DNA of 8,715 nt from CAZUZD01 sp964624465 (GTDB lineage Bacteria; Planctomycetota; Planctomycetia; Isosphaerales; Isosphaeraceae), in NCBI GenBank assembly GCA_964624465.1, contig CAZUZD010000272.1, forward strand, positions 1-8,715, in the 5' to 3' direction. This document shows, piece after piece, positions 6,430-8,715 of this stretch. The position numbers and the translations under genes were made by a program. The notes under the pieces were generated by a model. It had not been told where the DNA came from. It made no database searches and saw only the letters and a list, made by a program, of their open reading frames with translations. The first letter of the stretch is position 1; every line of letters begins with the position of its first letter.

Positions 6430-7242
6430 TCAGCGCGGGGCGGTGACCGGGGCCGTGGCCGCGACGCGGCGGGGCTCGAGGGTGGCGGCCACGGGCTGCT
6501 CGCCGGCGTCCAGGCGGTCCTTGAGGTCGCGGAGCGCGGCCATCAGACGCTCGGTGGCGATGGCCAGATTCTCGCGCTCGCGATCGTTGTCGCTGGTCAG
6601 GTCGGACAGGTCGATCGGCGGCCCGAAGGTGACGCGGGCGTGCGAGGGAGTGCGCAGCGCGGCCAGGATGTCGTCGGTGCGGGGCGTGCCCCGGAGGTAC
6701 GCCGGGATGATCGGCACGCCGGCCCGCAGCGCCAGGTAGGCGGCTCCCGGCTTACCCGGTCCGAGGTACTCGCCCGACTCGGGGGTGATCTTCCCCTCGG
6801 GGAACAGGGGCACGACGTGGCCCTCCTTGAGCGATCGCAGGGCCGCCCGCATGGCCGAGAGGTCGCGGCCGTCGCGCTTGACCGGGATCGCGCCGGTCGC
6901 CTTCGCAAACGGGCGGACGGCCGTCCAGTTGTAGTACTCCTCGGCGACCATGAACCCGAGGGTGCGGTCGACCTGCGCCTGGATCAGCATGTGGTCCACG
7001 CCGCAGGTGTGGTTGGCCACCAGCAGCGCGGGGCCGCTGGCGGGCACCACCGGCGTGACGGCCAGCTCGAGGCCGTGCATGACGTGGCAGTACAGGCGGT
7101 TCAGGTGCCAGAGCAGGCGGAGCACGCCGCGGACCTCGCCGCGCGGCTGGCCGCGACGCGGGCCGAGGAGCCAGGGCAGGGTCAGGAGCGCGACGCTGGA
7201 CCAGAGCAGGAACGTGGCAGACATCGGCGGGCCCGTGACCAT
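6430..7242 (-). CDS. PlsC-like lysophospholipid acyltransferase
   Basis: Predicted membrane-associated acyltransferase that moves an acyl chain onto a lysolipid such as 1-acylglycerol-3-phosphate, in phospholipid synthesis or remodelling. The 270-aa product contains the four family motifs in order: NHTCGVD (77-83, the HX4D catalytic motif with H78 and D83), GAIPVKRD (117-124), FPEGKIT (147-153) for glycerol-phosphate binding, and VPIIPAYLRG (176-185). An N-terminal hydrophobic stretch (about 9-27) is a likely membrane anchor. The C-terminal 30 residues are Ala/Pro/Arg-rich and probably disordered. The start is uncertain: neither ATG at 7242 nor ATG at 7224 (MSATFLL) has a convincing Shine-Dalgarno. 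Only a weak promoter (TAGGAT near 7280) is visible upstream. The acyl acceptor cannot be assigned, so no plsC symbol is given. It is followed after 35 bases by the kinase gene. Confidence 0.88.
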   Translation of the reverse strand: MVTGPPMSATFLLWSSVALLTLPWLLGPRRGQPRGEVRGVLRLLWHLNRLYCHVMHGLELAVTPVVPASGPALLVANHTCGVDHMLIQAQVDRTLGFMVAEEYYNWTAVRPFAKATGAIPVKRDGRDLSAMRAALRSLKEGHVVPLFPEGKITPESGEYLGPGKPGAAYLALRAGVPIIPAYLRGTPRTDDILAALRTPSHARVTFGPPIDLSDLTSDNDRERENLAIATERLMAALRDLKDRLDAGEQPVAATLEPRRVAATAPVTAPR

Positions 7243-7303
7243 GCGGAAGGGGGAGCGCCGGGGACGGCGACCGGCCCATCCTATCGGCCACCCGCGCGCA
7301 ACG

Positions 7304-7343
7304 CCACGGCGCCGCGCGGAGGTGAGGCCGCGCGGCGCCGTGG
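7304..7343 (-). terminator. perfect 16-bp inverted repeat, likely terminator hairpin
   Basis: CCACGGCGCCGCGCGG (7304-7319) and its exact reverse complement (7328-7343) flank the 8-base loop AGGTGAGG. It lies 33 bases after the lipoprotein stop and 61 bases before the acyltransferase start, so its position suits transcription termination or 3'-end protection for the DUF1559-lipoprotein transcript. On the minus strand the hairpin is followed by CGTTGCGCGCGGG with no U-run, so it does not fit the classical intrinsic model. A second small hairpin (7357-7361 with 7369-7373) sits between it and the stop codon. Confidence 0.55.
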
Positions 7344-7376
7344 TCGACGTCGGTTCCGGGTGGGTCGAACCCGCCG

Positions 7377-7808
7377 TCAGGAGGTCTTGCCCCGGCCGGA
7401 CTTCGTCGGCTTGATGCCGTGGTGGCCGTCGAGCTTGCGCTCGGTGACCTTCTGGAGGTCGGCCGCGGTGGGCTCCTGGGCGTCGCGCAGGTTGTAGGCC
7501 CGCTCCTGGGCCTGGGCCCAGTCGCCCGCCTTCGCCAGCGCCACGATCACCGCCATCGCCTCGTACTGCCGATCGTTCAGCTCGCCCTCCCGGTGCCTGG
7601 CCTCGATCTGGCCGGCGCTGGCGGTCAGCAGCTGGGTGCTCTGCATCGACGTGGCCGTGGCCAGGGCCACGATCAGCTCGCGACTCTCACCCTCGATCTG
7701 TGGCTGGTTCGAGCAGCCGGGCAGGAGCGCCAGCGCCGCCAGCAGGCCCAGGGCCGCCAGGCCGCCGATGCGACGGCCGTGACCGGGTCGTTCAATACGC
7801 GTCGGCAC
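7377..7808 (-). CDS. small predicted lipoprotein of unknown function
   Basis: I do not recognise a known family. The 143-aa product has a lipoprotein signal peptide: basic residues RIERPGHGRR (4-13), a hydrophobic core (14-29), and a lipobox LLPGC ending at C32, so it should be exported and lipid-anchored. The mature part is mostly helical and charged, with two probable helices (about 41-75 and 78-108), DRQYEAMAVIVALAKAGDWAQAQERAYNLRDA (79-110) being well formed, followed by a short basic tail. The GTG start at 7808 is fixed by a near-ideal Shine-Dalgarno, GGGAGGTGAT, six bases away. The gene overlaps the end of the DUF1559 gene by 17 bases, so translation is probably coupled. That association suggests a cell-envelope role linked to the DUF1559 protein, which is inference. 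Confidence 0.85.
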   Translation of the reverse strand: MPTRIERPGHGRRIGGLAALGLLAALALLPGCSNQPQIEGESRELIVALATATSMQSTQLLTASAGQIEARHREGELNDRQYEAMAVIVALAKAGDWAQAQERAYNLRDAQEPTAADLQKVTERKLDGHHGIKPTKSGRGKTS

Positions 7809-8715
7809 TGATCACCTCCCCGCCCGCGATCGTGTGCAGGCCCATCCACACCGTCTGGTTGATCGTGCTCTTGGCGAACCGGACGCTGCCGTCGCCCATG
7901 AGGACGTTGCAGCCGCCGGGATGCTCGGAATACATCTGGCAGAGCTTGCAGGTGCGCGCGTTGGGCGGGTGCACCATCGGCGGATCTTCCCAGGGATTCG
8001 GGCCGCTGTGCAGGAGGGTCTGGGTGGCCGCCACGTCGCACGCCGAGAAGGCGAACCGCGGCGTCGGGCACCCGATGGCCCCCGGCACGACGCCCACCCA
8101 CGTCTTGTCGCTGAGCACCGGGCTGTGCTCGCCCAGGAAGATCGTGTTGGTGGTGCCGTCGGAGATGCTGCTGATGGCCGTGCGCGAGTTGCGGTAGAAC
8201 GGCCCGTCGGCGAGCCTGGTCCAGTCGTCCTCAGCGTAAGCCCACGGCTCCTGGCGGCCGGCGTTGGCGCCGTAGTGCGAGCGGGCGAACCGGGCCAGGA
8301 ACCCGCCCGACTCGTCGAGCACCTGATAGTTCGTGCTGTTCTCGCTGGCCGACGGGCAGAGGTGCGAACTCAGGGTCGTCAGCGCCCCGGTCGTGTTGGC
8401 GGGCGCCCAGCACGGCAGGTTCACGTTCAGGGCGGAGTACACCGGGCCCTGCTCCATGTACGGCAGGAGCTGCGTGCCCCACGCCCAGCCGGGGCCGGTG
8501 TCGCGGGTCAGCGGGTCGGGCACGCCCATCACCGGGCCGCCGCCGATCTGGGTCAGGTAGCCCGAGGGGAACGAGCCGTTGGCGTCGTGATACGCGTGCA
8601 GCGCGATGCCGAACTGCTTGAGGTTGTTGCTGCACTGGGCGCGGCGGGCGGCCTCGCGGGCGCTCTGGACGGCCGGCAGCAGCAAGCTGATCAGCACCCC
8701 GATGATGGCGATCAC
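7792..8715 (-). CDS. DUF1559 prepilin-like protein, 5' end outside the window
   Basis: Member of the DUF1559 family of type IV pilin-like (pseudopilin-like) secreted or envelope proteins, highly expanded in planctomycetes; the molecular function is not established. The visible part starts at VIAIIGVLISLLLPAVQSAREAARR, the second half of the prepilin hydrophobic helix, so the basic leader and the FTLIELL methylation motif lie beyond the right edge. The GTG at 8715 is an internal valine codon, not the start. The body carries family landmarks: CSNNLKQFGIALHAYHDANGSFPSGY, GWAWGTQLLPYMEQGPVYSALN, and near the end the H-X9-DG motif (H265 to DG 275-276, in EHPGGCNVLMGDGSVRFAKS, numbered from the window edge). 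It ends at 7792, overlapping the lipoprotein start by 17 bases. Only a short N-terminal piece is missing. Confidence 0.93.
   Translation of the reverse strand: MIAIIGVLISLLLPAVQSAREAARRAQCSNNLKQFGIALHAYHDANGSFPSGYLTQIGGGPVMGVPDPLTRDTGPGWAWGTQLLPYMEQGPVYSALNVNLPCWAPANTTGALTTLSSHLCPSASENSTNYQVLDESGGFLARFARSHYGANAGRQEPWAYAEDDWTRLADGPFYRNSRTAISSISDGTTNTIFLGEHSPVLSDKTWVGVVPGAIGCPTPRFAFSACDVAATQTLLHSGPNPWEDPPMVHPPNARTCKLCQMYSEHPGGCNVLMGDGSVRFAKSTINQTVWMGLHTIAGGEVISADAY
7811..7820 (-). promoter_or_regulatory. strong Shine-Dalgarno embedded in the DUF1559 3' end
   Basis: Read on the minus strand the bases are GGGAGGTGAT, nearly the full complement of the 16S rRNA 3' tail, six bases (counting from GGAGG) before the GTG at 7808. 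They lie inside the last codons of the upstream DUF1559 gene (GGEVISADAY), so ribosomes finishing that gene could reinitiate. The site decides the lipoprotein's start codon. Confidence 0.75.

Noticed and set aside
5609..6739. 376-codon plus-strand frame across the kinase and acyltransferase
   Set aside because: It is antisense to two genes with recognisable motifs, crosses their intergenic gap, and has a low-complexity composition.
7357..7373. tRNA T-arm-like GGGTTCGACCC on the minus strand
   Set aside because: The stem flanking the TTCGA loop does not extend to five pairs, and no acceptor, D or anticodon arms can be built around it; it is better explained as a small hairpin after the lipoprotein stop.
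6640..7497. 285-codon plus-strand frame over the acyltransferase and lipoprotein
   Set aside because: It shadows the acyltransferase motifs and the lipoprotein gene, and the product resembles no protein family.
8713..8715. GTG at the right edge as the start of the DUF1559 gene
   Set aside because: It lies within the prepilin hydrophobic helix (LVVIAIIGVLI in the family), so the basic leader and methylation motif must lie beyond the window.

Overview
The window looks like an ordinary stretch of chromosome from a very GC-rich planctomycete, most probably of the Isosphaeraceae/Isosphaerales type. The best taxonomic evidence is at the right edge: a DUF1559 prepilin-like protein with the H-X9-DG C-terminal motif, a family greatly expanded in Planctomycetota. 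Strong GC bias at third codon positions fits, and it also explains why long antisense open frames shadow nearly every gene here. The lineage is inferred from gene content; no rRNA marker is present.

Left part (1-2147): a GT4-like glycosyltransferase runs leftwards off the window edge. It is divergent from rfbC, which encodes dTDP-4-dehydrorhamnose 3,5-epimerase. The 226-base gap between them carries a good sigma70-like promoter for the glycosyltransferase (TTGACG-17-TACCCT) and a weaker AT-rich candidate for rfbC. Together they suggest a cell-surface polysaccharide locus, with the rest of the rhamnose pathway elsewhere.

Middle part (2148-5365): a 694-base stretch without a recognised protein gene precedes rny (RNase Y) and a ymdB-like metallophosphoesterase, a pair often found together. 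The stretch starts with a promoter (TTGATT-16-TACGAT). A roughly 190-nt segment follows whose two ends and internal arms pair into a long rod with a central bubble, which is the size, shape and genomic position expected of 6S RNA. A possible small single-pass membrane protein (94 aa, GTG start) comes next. The group reads as an RNA-metabolism and signalling neighbourhood.

Right part (5366-8715), all on the minus strand: the DUF1559 protein (5' end outside the window) overlaps by 17 bases a small predicted lipoprotein, whose near-perfect Shine-Dalgarno lies inside the DUF1559 3' end. A perfect 16-bp inverted repeat then separates this pair from a PlsC-like acyltransferase and an atypical aminoglycoside-phosphotransferase-fold kinase, probably one operon. 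The kinase converges on ymdB across only 21 bases.

I see no CRISPR array, insertion sequence, phage gene, tRNA or rRNA, and no clear undescribed multi-gene system. The points most worth a second look are the putative 6S RNA, the small membrane ORF, the atypical kinase active site and the overlapping DUF1559-lipoprotein pair.
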